Notes under the pieces: generated by a model
What the model was told of the DNA's origin: nothing
The model's database searches: none
The model's input: only the letters and a program-made list of their open reading frames with translations
Shown: one piece after another, positions 11,233 to 24,010 of the stretch
Numbering within the stretch: the first letter of the stretch is position 1
Layout of the letters: every line of letters begins with the position of its first letter
Program-made: the position numbers and the translations under genes
Assembly (NCBI GenBank): GCA_000320605.2
Contig: KB445803.1
Coordinates: forward strand, 30,566 to 94,565
Length of the DNA stretch: 64,000 nucleotides
Reading direction: 5' to 3'
Source of the DNA: Gelatoporia subvermispora B
Lineage: Eukaryota > Basidiomycota > Agaricomycetes > Polyporales > Gelatoporiaceae

Positions 11233-12486
11233 TCACGAACCTGGACGTCGAGTATATACAATGGTCGCCCGGTATGGAAGACAATTGAGAGGGCCAAATC
11301 GAATCGAAAGAGCGATTCCCCCTGGGCGTGCCTCGACAGATGCTTTTGTCTTCTCCGATATTTGCTCGCTGTAGGGAAGGATATTATTGTCGCCATAGTT
11401 AGCGAACACCATCCTTGCCATGGTGAACTTCTCCGTCCACTGCGGTGAGTGCGGCTGTGAGTCAATCACCACGCGTAAGGTATCGACGTCGAAAGGATAC
11501 TTCGTCTCTAAGTATACAGAGATGGTCCTCAGGGCAGTGAAGTCAGCGACCATGACAACGTTGTCCAATGTGGCAATGAGGGCCACCCATGTGGTCAGCC
11601 AAGGCGGCGAATGGTCGCACGCGTAGTCAATCTCTATGGCTGCAATGCGACCGGCAGGACTGTGAGAGAGCAGGCCGAGTACCCTATCACAAACTGCTTC
11701 ACTGCTGCAGGAGAGGCCCCGCGGCTCAAGTAGTACTTGCTTAAGTCGTCCTAGGCTTGCAGAGAGCAACGCGGCAGGAGGGATGTATAGCTGTTGTAGG
11801 GCTCGCTCCGGATTTCTGGCGTAGGATTGGGCGTGGATGTGCTCGAGGGAGTCGGACAACGACGGGGCCGTCAGCAGATTCCAGATCGGGTGTAACTCGC
11901 CAAACGTGCAGTCCCAGATCTGGCCAGCAGATGGCAAGTAAGTGACACACAGCTTGCTCTTGAGAAGGAATGACGTACACGGAGCACTTTGAGGCGCAGA
12001 TCGCGAGCAAAATAGATGCCCTTGAGGCTGTAGTTTCGGCTGTCATTCATGGTGACGCAAGACAGCTCTAAAGTGAACAGATTGGGAAGGGCGCATACAG
12101 TCCGAGCAAAGTCAGAGAACGTCGAGAAGTGGATGTACATCAGATGCAGAGTGGTGACCGACTTGAGCTGAGAGATTGCGGATCTTATCTGAGAGCGCAA
12201 CAAGAGTCTTCCACTGTGAATCATCATTTCGTCAAGACGCAGACTCTTCGTGTCATATATTGATATCCACGGTGATAATTCGGCGCTCTGGATCCAAGCC
12301 TCGGAGAGGAAGTAGCCCCCCGTGGGGTCAGACAATAGGTCATTCAGCCCCCTCATACGTGTCCGTTTCTCGATAATTCCGTGCACAATGTCACGCAAGA
12401 TCTTGCAGGTGCAGCCGGCTGCAAGGAGAGCGCGAGGATCACCTGTAATCTCGAGGATGTTCCACCAAAGCTCGGGTGGCAGGCCT
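11233..12486 (-). CDS. F-box-like protein, copy 3
   Basis: Two main exons: 12,486-11,979 with GLPPELWWNILEITGDPRAL, then 11,918/9-11,233. They are separated by a 59-nt intron (11,920-11,978, donor GTACGT, acceptor CCAG). Fifty-nine is not a multiple of three, and the family frame continues only if the intron is removed, so splicing is well supported. The product would be about 400 aa: an N-terminal F-box-like helix pair, then leucine-rich segments (LKSVTTLHLMYIHFSTFSDF; LPNLFTLELS) typical of basidiomycete F-box/LRR substrate adaptors of SCF ubiquitin ligases. The first mini-exon with ATG seen in copies 4 and 6 is not recognisable: the matching frame has an upstream TGA and no ATG. Start and activity are therefore uncertain. 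Confidence 0.6.
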
Positions 12487-13639
12487 CCGGCAGGTAAGTC
12501 CTCATGGACACGAATACTTCAATCATGTCAGCAACCGACTCGCACAAACAAACCTAGCAGCGTACATACGATGGATCGGATACCCAGTTTGATTTGTACT
12601 CCTCACTCTTGTCCCATCCAGATTCCTCCCTCTTGTCCACGCTGTACTCCTCACTCTTGTCCGGCTCCGTCTGGGCTATCGATGTAGCGCACGTACTCAA
12701 TGTAGTCGCCATGAAGGGTATGGATGTAGATCTTCGAGGTCCGTGGAGGAGGAGGATCGCTTGCACTACGATGCAAAGGAGCTGTGTATATGAGGCTCAA
12801 AGCACTGCACATTAGGTGCAGTGCCACTTGAGCACTGCCTGCGTTCCATAATTGTGATACCCGGTTATCACATCGCCACAAATCTCAAGCTTAACTGAGA
12901 CACGTTCTGAGTCCCACGACGCATCTGAGTGTCTCATCAGCTCCCTAGTTCAGGATCGGTTACTCAAGTCAGTTGTTCCAAACAGCACTTTATGCATCAG
13001 GCTTGCTCGAGCATATCGCCATGGAATATACAGCAAGATATATTGAGGTCAAACACAGGAACCCGTGCCGGAGCCTCGCGGTTGACTCGCTGACACAAGA
13101 TACGCGGAATCCGTATACGCGTTGGACAGCGTTCGAGTCTTGCAGGTTTTCGGTTGACGTCCCGTTTCCCAGACTCTCAGCCAGAAACGGTGCTGAGACT
13201 CAACATACCTCGTAAAAGATATCCCGATCCCCTTCATTGGTTACCGTCCCGTCCGCAATCATCTGCGGGCGGTGCGCGATCTGATTATGCTTTATTGTGA
13301 TTGCACTAGAAGTAGAGCAGAGAGAGTAGAAAAAGGAATGCGACGAACCGAGGGGAGAACGCAAGTCAACGAAGCCTCCGCCCTGTAATGTCGATGAGCA
13401 GGGGCCTGCGAAATGGAAGCAGATCGGCACACGTGCGAAGTCGGAGCGGCAGTCAGTAACGCGTGAACCCTGCTTCATGAAGGAGCGCGCGTAGAAGGCG
13501 CAGCGGGTGTCATTAGGCGTGACCTAACTAATTTGTGAGCACCCACCTGAACGCCTGAATGCACGAGTGTAGCGGGCTCTGGAGGACCCGAGTGCACCCT
13601 GAAAATGTCCGGGAAATGTAATACTTATTTCAGGATTAC

Positions 13640-13930
13640 AGAAAGACGTACCTATTTTGGGACGGCGGCACGAGCCAGAGTAGTCTTATTGCGCTGATTG
13701 GACCCGCCAAAAAACTCGCATTGTACGTGCGCGTGCGGCGCAACGGAGATGCCGGCCGAAGTCCTCGGGCAGCGACTTGAAGATTAAGAAAGAGGATCGG
13801 GGCATCTGCGCGTGCAAGGTCTGTCGTCCTCAGGCCGCTGCTCGTCGCGTTCAGCCCAAATCACCCCGGAACGCGGCTGGTGGCAGAGGTTGTAATGAGG
13901 ACATGGTATTGTTATTTGTCGACGCGATGG
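13640..13930 (-). mobile_element. LINE-type relic in unit 3
   Basis: This matches the relics of the other units by nucleotide order: GGGCAGCGACTTGAAGAT at 13,768, and AACGCGGCTGGTGGCAGAGG at 13,872, also seen at about 23,985 and 30,672. Frames are broken. Confidence 0.4.
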
Positions 13931-15946
13931 GCGGGCGGGACGACATGAGAAGAACTTTCTCGGAGGAGAGGCACAAAGGGCGGCTCGAGGAGTCGGTATG
14001 CTCAGGGAAGAGCGGTGAGTGCGATACCACGACCCGAGAGTGTATGCCTTCGATTGGTGGGCTCGTTGGACATGCGTTGAGTGTTGGCGCTAAGCTGCGG
14101 AATTAAGCCTTCCCCGATCCGTGACGCGTGATCGGACACTCAGATCTCAGAGCGCATCATAGCGCGCAAACCATACAGCGACGAGGCGCGTACCAGATAA
14201 CATCCTACGGCTGCTATCCACAATCTGACCCTTCAGTACATGAGGCCCCTACCAGTGAGTCTGGCTGAAGCTCGGACATCCGACACGGGGGAAGTTAGGA
14301 TACATCCAGCCGTCGACAGCTCAACTTGGTGTCTACATAACCTGACCTGAATAATTTCGCCCCTCACAACGCCTTGTACGGTTCAAGTCCGCCTATGAAC
14401 CCAATTAGATATAGGACAAGGGGGAGACCTAGTCGTGCACGATGCGCATAAAACACTGCCAACGCAACAGAGCTCTTCGATCTATTTGCAAGCGATCGCG
14501 ATCCGCGTCGGGACAGGTCTCTGGTACCCTGATGTTTCCTCGATACCGGTCATCTCTCCTCCGAAATCTTTTCCACAGCAGCGTAGAAGCCACAGGGACG
14601 ACATGTGAGTACATTACCTCCACTGTGTAGCCGTGAATGAGGTCCTGAGTACTCTCCTGATTCTGGGCGGGGGTGTAGGTGCTAGCGCATAGGACGCGTT
14701 GAAGAATGCCATCGTCACGGGTGCAGTTGTACCTTTGTCTCCCTTTTTTGTCGCACAAGCACACTCAGTTTGCGTACAGCGTCCGTCAGCCAGTACGCAA
14801 GTCGGTTCATACGTCTCCCGAATGCGAGGCCGATACGACTACAGTATATCACGATGCAACGCCAGTCACGGCTCTGGGCATTGGAGGGGGTCAAGACTAG
14901 GCGAAGATTACATATCAGGTGAACTCAATCCAAGAGGTGAACGGCTAGGACAATGTGCACATCGGTCTCGCATGTGCACATTCCTGCCGGCACTGTCGCT
15001 CGGTGAGCCCTTAACCTGATGCCTGTACTCTAGCGGTCGAAGGCCCTGGAGCTTCAGACATCTGATGTCCGCGTAGGCATCGGCCAGACAAGGAACCGTC
15101 GAACGCGGGCCTTAGGGTTCATGTTATCGAGCGCGACCCAAAGCATATCGCTCACGTTGGACTTGCACATCTAATTTCAGTGCGTGGTCGCGTGAATCAT
15201 CCACTCGATCATCCATCTACGGTTGAGGCTTCGCCCTGCGGTGAAAGCACCTTCATTACTATGATCTTGTCGTGTTTCTAACCGCATTTCTGTATATAGT
15301 CATACCGTCCTCAGCCCGCGTCAGACACGTTCAGCTCAAGTGTACAAGATATGGTGTCCTCTAAGGGCGAGCCGCATCAAACGTCGCTTTACATCGACGT
15401 CCGCAGCATTCAAACGACATCATGCAAGTTATCCCGGATGCATCAATGACTGCGTCGCAGTGCACAATGATCCTCCCTGATTGGACAGAGGACCATCGTG
15501 TTCTGCGCTCCCTCTTCGTCGTGATTGATGCGGGCGCGGAGGGCAAGGTGCGTGTACGCATTGTGTACTTAGGATACATTCGAAACGTCGGTGTCTAGTA
15601 CGACTGTCATCGAGAGAGCATGAAGCAAATTTAGTAATAGCGAACTAGGTGTAGTCCCTGACTATGTATGTGCACCAATAAAAATAGACATGCAGCACGG
15701 TGCGTCTGGAGATCGAGAATCAGAAAGTTGTTTCAATGAGGGCAAGTATGCTGCGAACCAATGGTGCGTCACATGTGGGATATGACAGCTATAGTGGGAG
15801 GTAAAAGAAGTTCGTTAATTTGATAGCTGGACGTGAAGGAATCGTATTCGTCTATGCGGAGAGAACTGGGAGATCATATGCACAACAAAGCTCGACAGAT
15901 GATGGTCTTCCGAACGATGATATAAGATCCGTAAAGATCTACATCA

Positions 15947-17317
15947 TCACAAACACTTACGGCGTGTGAATATAACGGTCACCGTGCGTGTGCATCGTTC
16001 TGTCCCATGAGGATCAAATCGAATTCCAAGAGCGAGTTCCCTTTGGAATGCCTCAACGGCTGCTTCTGTCGTCTCCGATATCTGCTCACTGGAGGGTAGG
16101 GGCTTATCGATACCATTATCAGTGAACACCATACTTGACATGGTGAGTCTCTCCCTCCATTCCGGTGAATGCGACTTTGAGTCAACGATAATGCGTACGT
16201 TGTCGACGTTCAAAGCATGCTTTGTCTTCAAGCATACAGAGATAGTCCGTAGTGCAGCAAAGTTTGCAGCCGCAACGCCGTTGTACAAGGTGGTAAAAAC
16301 GGCTTCCAACGTGTTCAGACAGGGTGGGGAATGGTCACACCGGTAGGCGATCTCTATAGCGGTAACGCGACTGGCCGGGCTGCGAGAGAGCAGGCCGAGA
16401 ACCGTGGCGCAGACTGCCTCAGAGCTACAGGAGAGGCCCCATGGCACGAATTGTAGTCGCTCGAGTCGCCCTAGGCTCGTAGAGAGTAACGCGGCAGGAG
16501 GGACGAATAGCCGTTGTAGGGCCAGTTCCGGATCACTGGCGTTGGACCAGGCGTGGATGTGCTCGAGGGAGTGGGACATCGACGGGGCCGTGAGCAGATT
16601 CCAGATCGGGTGCGACTCGCCAAATGCGCATTTCCGGATCTGGTGTGCAGACGGAAGGTTAGTGACGCACAGCGAGCTCTGCGGTAGGCAATGACGTACT
16701 TCGAGGTTTTTGAGGTGCAGATCGCGAGCGAAATACACGCCCTCGAGGCTGTAGCTCCGGCTGTCCTCCACGGTGACACTAAAAAGCCGCAACGTGTCCA
16801 GATTGGGAAGGGCGCATACAGTCCGAGCAAAGTCGGAGAACGTCGAGAAGTGAATGGACATTAGATGCAGAGTGGTGACCGACTTGAGCCGAGAGAATGC
16901 GCATCTCATCTGGGGGGGCAACAGGAGCCTTCCATTTCCAATTGTCATTGTTCGAAGGCGCGGACTCTTCGTGTCATATCTCAACATCCACAGTGGTAAT
17001 TCAGCTCCCTTGATCCAAGCTTCGGAGAAGAAGTAGCCGCCCGTAGGATCAGACAGTAGATCACCCAGCCTCATCACACGTGTCCTGTTTTCTATAATGA
17101 CTCTCACAATGTCGCGCAGGGCCCTGCAGCTGCAGCCACTTGCGAGTAGAGTGCGAGGATCATTGGTGATTTCGAGGATATTCCACCAGAGCTCGGATGG
17201 CAGGCCTACTGCAGGTGGATACGAATGAGCGCGGACGCTTCGGAAACATTAGCAGGCGACTCGTACAGTCAAGCTGTTACATTGCGTACTGTAGATCAGA
17301 CTCCTTGTCTGATTCAT
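15947..17317 (-). CDS. F-box-like protein, copy 4 (intact model, 409 aa)
   Basis: Three exons: 17,317-17,290 (start codon, 28 nt), 17,208-16,700 and 16,639-15,947. Introns are 81 nt (GTACGC...CTGCAG) and 60 nt (GTACGT...ACCAG), and all phases agree. The product starts MNQTRSLIYIGLPSELWW and shows an F-box-like motif at about residues 11-45 (ELWWNILEITNDPR...SCRALRDIV), then weak leucine-rich repeats to the C-terminus (TRRKCL). Such proteins usually present substrates to SCF ubiquitin ligases; the substrate cannot be told. The 60-nt intron contains no stop, so unspliced mRNA would give a 429-aa form with 20 extra residues (VRHCLPQSSLCVTNLPSAHQ). This is one of two copies in the array without visible damage. 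Confidence 0.75.
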
Positions 17318-18379
17318 GCCCCCCTCTTTCGTCCGATATAGACTTCTCCCTCTTGTTTAGACTGTACTCCTTCACCTCGCCAGAACTGTACTCCTCCTTC
17401 TCGTCTGTCTTCGAATGGGCCATTGATGTATCAAACGTACTCAATATAGTCGCCATAGAGGGTATGTATGTTCTTGTTCGTATTCTGTGGAAGGGGAGGT
17501 TCGTTTGCACCACAATGCAAGTGAGCCTAGCTTTATGAGGCTCGTAGGCTTTTCAACCAATGCGGTGTGGGCATTGCCTGCGTCCCAATACAGTGATCCT
17601 CAGATGCCACATAGCACGGACCTTGAGCTTAGCAAGACACGTCCTGAATCCGCAGGGCATCTGGAGGCTCGTCAGGTAGTATCCCTGGTTGACGATCGGC
17701 CGCTCAACTTGGTTGTCTTGAACAACTCCCGATGCACCAGTTGTGCTCACGCATATAGACACGGAATACTCAGGAAGACATAATGAGATTGAACACGGTG
17801 AATCGTGCGGGAACTTTGTGGTGGCTTTGTTGCCACAAAGTACTTGGAATCCAACTGCATATTAGGCAGCCTCCAAGTGTTGCAGCTACTCGGACGGGGT
17901 CCGGGCTGTCACAATCCATCGATGATGGGGTCTCACACACCTGTTAGATATTATCCAAATGCCCTCATTGGTTCATGTTCCGTCCGCTGTCATCTGCGGG
18001 CGGTGTGCAAAGGGGCTCGGTGAGATCGTGTCCTCTGTTCAGTACAGCAGCCATTATAACAAACCGAGAGGAAAAGACGTATCGCTAAGCGTGGAACCTT
18101 CCCTTTGATGAATTCGTTGCGAAGAGACCTGCGGTGCGGTGTGGAAGTAAGTCAAAGCCCATGCGAAGGAACAGTGTTCTGCAATGCGAGCATTCTGCTT
18201 TACGAAGGTGAACGTGGATGACTCAGTGATTGTCATTGGGTGCGACCCGAGTGATTTGCAAACGTCCGCGTTAACGTACAAATACACGAGATCACAGGTC
18301 TCGGGAGATATCAAAAGTGATTTGCAAAACATTACGGCATTGGGATATTTATTTCCAGCCTGCAGGGAGACATACCTGC

Positions 18380-18720
18380 GGTGGGACCGAGACCTGAGTT
18401 AAAGGTGTCTTGCTGCACTGATTGGGCTCACTGGGAGAAAGGTCCAACTGAGGAGCGAGGAGAATCGATGACAGTTCGAGTCTCGAAATGCGGGGCCACA
18501 TCAACGACGGTGGGTAGCGCATGGTGATGCGGGGTTACGATCAATTCCGCAGTACAAGGATGGGACCGGTGGAATGAGATGCCAGATAAGACAATAAGAC
18601 GGTAGGGATACGCCGACGTTGGAAGCTGTCACTCACGGGCGAGCATGATGTCGTGATGTTGTTCGGAAACCTGCACGTGCAAGCTCCGGACGCGCCTCAT
18701 AGCAGAGGACGATGACGTGG
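18380..18720 (-). mobile_element. LINE-type relic in unit 4
   Basis: This is the positional counterpart of the unit 1, 2 and 5 relics: it starts at the same ACATACCTGC...GTGGGA motif and includes CTGATTGGGCTCAC. Frames are heavily decayed. Confidence 0.4.
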
Positions 18721-19879
18721 TGCACTTGACGCGGCATGAGGGCGTGCAGGACATACCGAAAGACATGGGGAGCAGTACTCTGGAGGAAAGGCATAACAGA
18801 CGGCTCGAAGGGATGGGATGCCCAGAGAGCATCGCCAGACCAGATAGAATATGTATTTGACTCCCGCACTCGATTGACAAGGACGGGATAGGATGGGGCT
18901 GTAGATAAGCATCTGGAGTTGAGCAGAGTACAGACGAGGGCAAGGTGCGACGAGTTACTACAGACTACTCGTCGATTCAACGGAGGGAACGTAGGTCGCA
19001 GGGGCTCACCGTGACCGTATCGAATTGGCTCCTGGTCTGTATCTGGTACCGGTATCAAACGACATTCCAAAAATTACAAATCAAGTTGCGCAGACATAAC
19101 CTAGAGAAATTCGGAGTAACGTGAATGGCAGAATGAGAGCGGGCTTCTGAGTGATCGATTCCTGAAGTGTTTGCGCTGGTCCATGAGAGCATCCGACGGG
19201 TAGTTGTCTCCTTTCACTGCTCCAGTGCGATGGAGATGAGAACAAACTTAGAATGTATGCAGTTCAGAAAGCTGACAGACGGAGATCTGGTCTTGCAGCT
19301 GCGACCTATGACACCTGTGTCCAAGGGCATATCGAGGGACGAGCGGCATGCCCGGTGCGTGATCGGGCGCCCAAAGCGCGATAGAGCGCGCAAACCACAC
19401 AGCGACGAGGCGCGCACGTCCTCCCCCATTCGTTCTGGGTGACCTCGGATCTCTGCCTGTCGGTCGGGCCTGCAGACTCCATTGGATCTCTCGGAAAGCA
19501 ATTGCCATCGGCCTCAAGACGAATCCTTGATCGTCTACCTCCATTCGATACTTGACTCATGTGCCCTGCCTACCCGAAAGCTTTGCATTCAGCGAAGTAC
19601 AAGTGCAATATTGGGATACATGTGAGTACATGAAGTCTCTGATGTATAGCTGTGAGAGAGGGACGTCCTGAGGTGCTCTTCAGGAGCTAAACGGCGATGT
19701 GGGAGTTGGATAAACAGATGCCGCTCGGTCTTATGTCTCGGAGAAGGTCATCGGGAGACACTGTATCCTTGTTCACGAGCCTAGCCATACGCTTAATGTT
19801 CCGGCTTCTCTGCATAACCGCATTCAGTCCTCGCACTCCGCCCGTCAGCCAGCAAACGAGTCAATCATGTGAGCATCCA

Positions 19880-20150
19880 CCGAATCACGAGGCTATCGTG
19901 ACTGTCTCTCCATACATTTTCCAACACGGCCAGCCACAAGCGGCAGACGTGACGCTCGTCCGTTACAAATTCGAAGGCTCGGGACGATGAAGAAGGTCAT
20001 GACTACGATGGGCGGCTCGCTCGGGAAGGGGATGAGGCGATCAACCTGAAAAGGCCGCGGATGGTGCGCAGGCGAAGATTGTACTTGCGGTGGACCCGTA
20101 CCCGGAGGTGGAGGAACTGGACAACGTGCATGTTAGACTTCAGTCACAGC
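19880..20150 (+). pseudogene. Decayed coding remnant shared with unit 1
   Basis: The frame reads HEAIVTVSPYIFQHG and continues to VRYKFEGSGR, then stops. A shifted frame resumes with KIVLAVDPYPEVEELDNVHV. It aligns with 5,030-5,300, where the frames differ by indels. The family is not recognised, and it is probably a dead gene amplified with the unit. Confidence 0.4.
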
Positions 20151-21369
20151 CTGTGAGTATCTCATCGTGCGTTCTTGTACTTCACATAGACGTGCTCCGT
20201 TCTCATCTAGGCGTCACTCGGGCGCGAAAGGAGTCAGGACGCACTTTCACATATCCCCGCACGCGAGGGCCTCATGGCATGCGCACATAGATGGAGGTCA
20301 CGACAACAAATTTGACGAGGGGGATCTCAACGCTTCAACATGACCAGTTGCGAAGTATCATAGGCGTTCACGCGTTCACGACTCAAGCTGCAGGACACGT
20401 CATCCTTGTTCTCCAGACAATGAGTGTGTGCTCATCCAAGACCCAATCCGAACCCCTGCGACAAGACGTTGAGATGACGGGCTCGCGGCGGTGAGTGTCA
20501 TTTGACGGCCTGCACCGTGTTCTCCTGGGACGGAAGTCGTGATGATATCACCAACACTCGTTTTCACTTAGCGCATATACACATATATATCTCGCTTGGA
20601 ATTTGATGTCCATCTCCCGTCTCGCTACGCCCCGACATGAGGTTAATATCGGTTCGGGACATCGCGATAGATTCAACAGTGCTGTGCTCCCGTAGCGAAT
20701 TCGAGAGCGTATCGTGGCAAGCCGACCTAGGTAGAGTGTACGCGTCCGTGAACCACGCATTCGCTCAATCGAATAGCCTAGCAGACATACCTTCGAAATG
20801 CAGAGGCAGAGCCGATTATGATGTACACTCGATACTAAGTTCGGAAAGCAGCCGACCCTCGTCTCCAGCCCGTGCCTATTGCGAGTGGATCTATGCGCCA
20901 CCGGACCGCTACACGAGCCAGTCTGTGAGGTGAGAACACGATTCAGCCCGCAGCTCTCCTGTATGTCATTGCACCAATCTCATTGCGGCCATGATAGTCG
21001 GATTTCACCTGCAAGAGCGTCTAGCGACGCGGGTACAGAGATGGATATGCGACTGCACGTAATAATATTGGGTATCCATTGGAAGCTCTGTGTCTAATAC
21101 GACCGACATCGAGATAAGATGGAACCAGCTAATTGGCACACTGCTCAATTGACACGGGTCTGTCTCGAGTGAACGGAACATCACATAGGCAAGCCGTAGG
21201 TGCTTGAAGTAGACGACAAAGGACCCGCGTCTGACCAGTGATGTCCGTGATCTTGATGTCTAGTCCATAACGTAGTCGGGAGGTGATAGAATCGTGGCCC
21301 TGTGAAACGAATTGACGAATCACAAGTGCAAGGAAGCTCAAAAGCCACAGTATCTTTCACAAGGTGATC

Positions 21370-22658
21370 TCAGATATTGCACACATGCACGACACTGGTT
21401 AATGACAAACCTGGATGACGTGTGTATACAACGATCCCCCTGTGTAGCTGCACTCCGAAAGCTCCATGTTGAATCGAAAGAGTGACGCCCCTTGGGCATG
21501 CCTCGACATTTGCTCCTGTCTTCGACATTTGCTGGCTGAAGGGAAGAATTTCATTGCTGCCATTGTCGGTGAACACCATTCTCGACACGGTGAACTTCTC
21601 TGTCCATTCCGGCGAGCGCGACTGTGAGTCCATCGCGCATATGTTGTCGACGTTGAATGAATGGCTCATCTCTAAATATATAGAGACGGTCTTCAGTGTG
21701 GCAAAGTCAGCGACCGCGATGCAGCTGTCCAAGGTGGTAACAAGGGCTTCCCACGTGTTCAGACAAGGTGGAGAATGGACACACGCGTAGTCGATTTCTA
21801 TAGCTGTGACGCGACCGGCAGGGCTGCGAGAGAGTAGGCCGAGTACGATGCCACAGACCGCTTCACAGCTGTAGGAGGGGCCCGATAGCTTGAACTGCAA
21901 TCGATTGAGTCGTCTCAGACTTGCGTAACGTAACACCGCAGGAGCGATGTATAGCTGTTGTAGGGCCAGTTCCGGATCGCTGGCATCAGATTTGGCGTGA
22001 ATGTGCTCGAGGGAATCGGACAGCAACGGGGCCGTGAGCAGACTCCAGATCGGGTGCGACTCGCCAAATGCACAATCGCTGATCTGCACGGTAGGTCGCA
22101 AGTGAGTAACACACCGGTTGCTCTACGAGAAGCAATGACATACGCTGAGCTTATTGAGGTGAACATCGCAAGCGAAGGAACGGCCCTCAAGCCTGTAACT
22201 TTTACTGTCCTCATTCACAGTGACACGCTCCAGCACTAATACCTCCAGATCAGGGAGGGCGCATACAGTTTGTGCAAAGTCGGTGAACGAGAAGAAATGG
22301 GTCCCCTGCAGTGTCAAATAGTCGGCCGACTTGAGCTGAGAGAGAGCGGATCTTGTCTGGGAGCGCAAGACGACCCTTCCGCCAATAAACTTTAGCCTTC
22401 GAAGACCCAGACTCGTCGGGTGAGATATCGATAACCACAACGAGAATTCATCAGCAGAAACATCAGCGTAGGAGAGGAAGTATCCACCCGTAGGATCGGA
22501 CAATAGGTCATCCAGCCTCATCACATATGTCCGTTTCGTGATGATTTCGCGCACAACGTCGCGCAAGGTCTTGCAGGTGCAGCCGGTTGCGATTAGAGCA
22601 CGGGGATCATCAACAATCTCAAGAATGTCCCACCAGAGCTCGAGTGCAAGGCCTCCGA
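21370..22658 (-). CDS. F-box-like protein, copy 5
   Basis: Exons 22,658-22,144 (GLALELWWDILEIVDDPRAL) and 22,083-21,370 are separated by a 60-nt intron (GTATGT...GTGCAG). Here the intron carries an in-frame TAG, so splicing is required, unlike copies 2 and 4. Leucine-rich segments continue through the second exon (AIEIDYACVHSPPCLNTWEA). The usual stop after the TRR.GS motif is missing and the frame runs on for about 15 residues (LSLTSVVHVCNI). A donor GTACGC for the first intron is present at 22,736, but no ATG in the right phase is seen in the expected mini-exon, so the start is unresolved. It is probably an SCF-type adaptor like copies 4 and 6; function of this copy is uncertain. Confidence 0.6.
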
Positions 22659-23599
22659 CTGGTGACGACGAATGGAGACAGATACTTCGGTCATGTCAGC
22701 AGGCGACTCATAAAACAAGTTTATTGGCGTGCGTACTACTGATTGAATATGTTGTCCGATTCGTACTCCTTCCTCTTGTTCCATCCAGACTCCTTCCTCT
22801 CTTCGAGACTGTGCCCCTCACTACCGTTGGTGTCTAACTGGGCTATTAAATCATCACACGTATCCAACGTGGTCGCCATAGAGGGTCTCGAAGTACTTGG
22901 TCGAGATCTGTGGAAGAAGTTCGCTGGTACTACGATACAAGGGAGCTTAATATGTGAGATCCGTGGCACTGCCTGACAGATGCGGATCTCTTTGGGCGCT
23001 GCCTGCATCCCGGTACCTTGGTCCGTGGATGCCGCATACAAGGAGATATATCAAGGTCGAACACGGGATCTCGTGCAGGAACTTCATGGTTGACTCGCTG
23101 TCACGGGATACTCGGGATCCAGACACGCCTTGGACAGCCTCTGAGTCTTGTAGCCACTTGAATGAGGTTCAGACTCTCACAGTGCGTCGATGCTGAGACT
23201 GCGCATGCCTGGACGAAAATATCTCGATACCCTCATTGGTTCCCGTTTCGTTCGCTGACAGTTGCCATCTGCTGGCGGTGCATGATCTTTGGGCAAAATG
23301 CGATCTCACGATGAATAGCGCGACGAATGTGAGAAAACGAGAAGAGAATGCGGGCCGATGATGCCAAAGGTCCTGCAGGAAGAGAAGTAAATTGAAATCC
23401 ATGCGAAGTAGGAGCGGCATTCAGCCATACGACATTCCATCCCCCAATTCTCGAAGGCCGGAGGTGACCCAGCCAATCTGCGAGAGCTCACGGCAACACT
23501 CAAGGACACGGGAGTATATATTGGTTCCGGGTAGACCCAAGCGTTCCTCGAGAGTTGTCCTGGTCATGTGCGATCTATTTCCATCCTACAGGAAGACAT

Positions 23600-24010
23600 A
23601 CCATCTGTGGGACGGCAGCATGCGTTTAAGCGGTCTGTTGCGCTGATTGTGCTTGCTAAGAAAAGGGTCCAGCTCGGATACTACTTGCGCGGGCTGTGGC
23701 CTGGATACCAAGACGCAGAAGTGTCCTGAATTTCTTACAGTTCGAGTTTCGATATGCGTGACCGCATCGACGACGGCGCAGAGCTTATAGTGAGCAGAAG
23801 AGAGATGGTAATGGTGAAATTGGATGTTATATGGGATGATTAGGAGGGCAGGGAGGCACAGGCAAAGAAAACTATCACGCATGGGTGAGCATGGTATGCC
23901 GCTATAGTCCAGACATCTGCACGTGAAATCTCTGTCGCTTTCAGGCCATTGCTTGGTGCATTCACCCAAAACCACATTGGAACGCGGCTCGTGGCAGAGG
24001 ACGATATTTG
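23600..24010 (-). mobile_element. LINE-type relic in unit 5
   Basis: The minus frame includes FRTASNIVLCHEPRSNVVLG and LCAVVDAVTHIETRTVRN, diverged matches to the terminal region of a LINE polyprotein (compare LYHQPRSRVIWGE at 30,640-30,680). It sits at the same place in the unit as the other relics. Confidence 0.45.

Larger units (their letters stand above)
10860..15539. repeat. Tandem unit 3
   Basis: The unit contains F-box copy 3, the conserved promoter-side blocks (12,594-12,800; 12,880-13,290), the LINE relic (13,640-13,930), the GCGCGCAAACCA... block (14,120-14,210) and a plus-strand coding remnant (14,690-15,010). The order of blocks is the same as in the neighbouring units. Confidence 0.8.
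15540..21039. repeat. Tandem unit 4
   Basis: At 5.5 kb this is the longest undisturbed unit. It contains intact F-box copy 4, conserved blocks at 17,400-17,545 and 17,575-18,010, a LINE relic (18,380-18,720), the GGGCATATCGAGG block (19,325-19,415) and the plus-strand remnant (19,880-20,150). A further stretch (20,640-21,000) matches unit 1 at 5,780-6,060. Confidence 0.8.
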
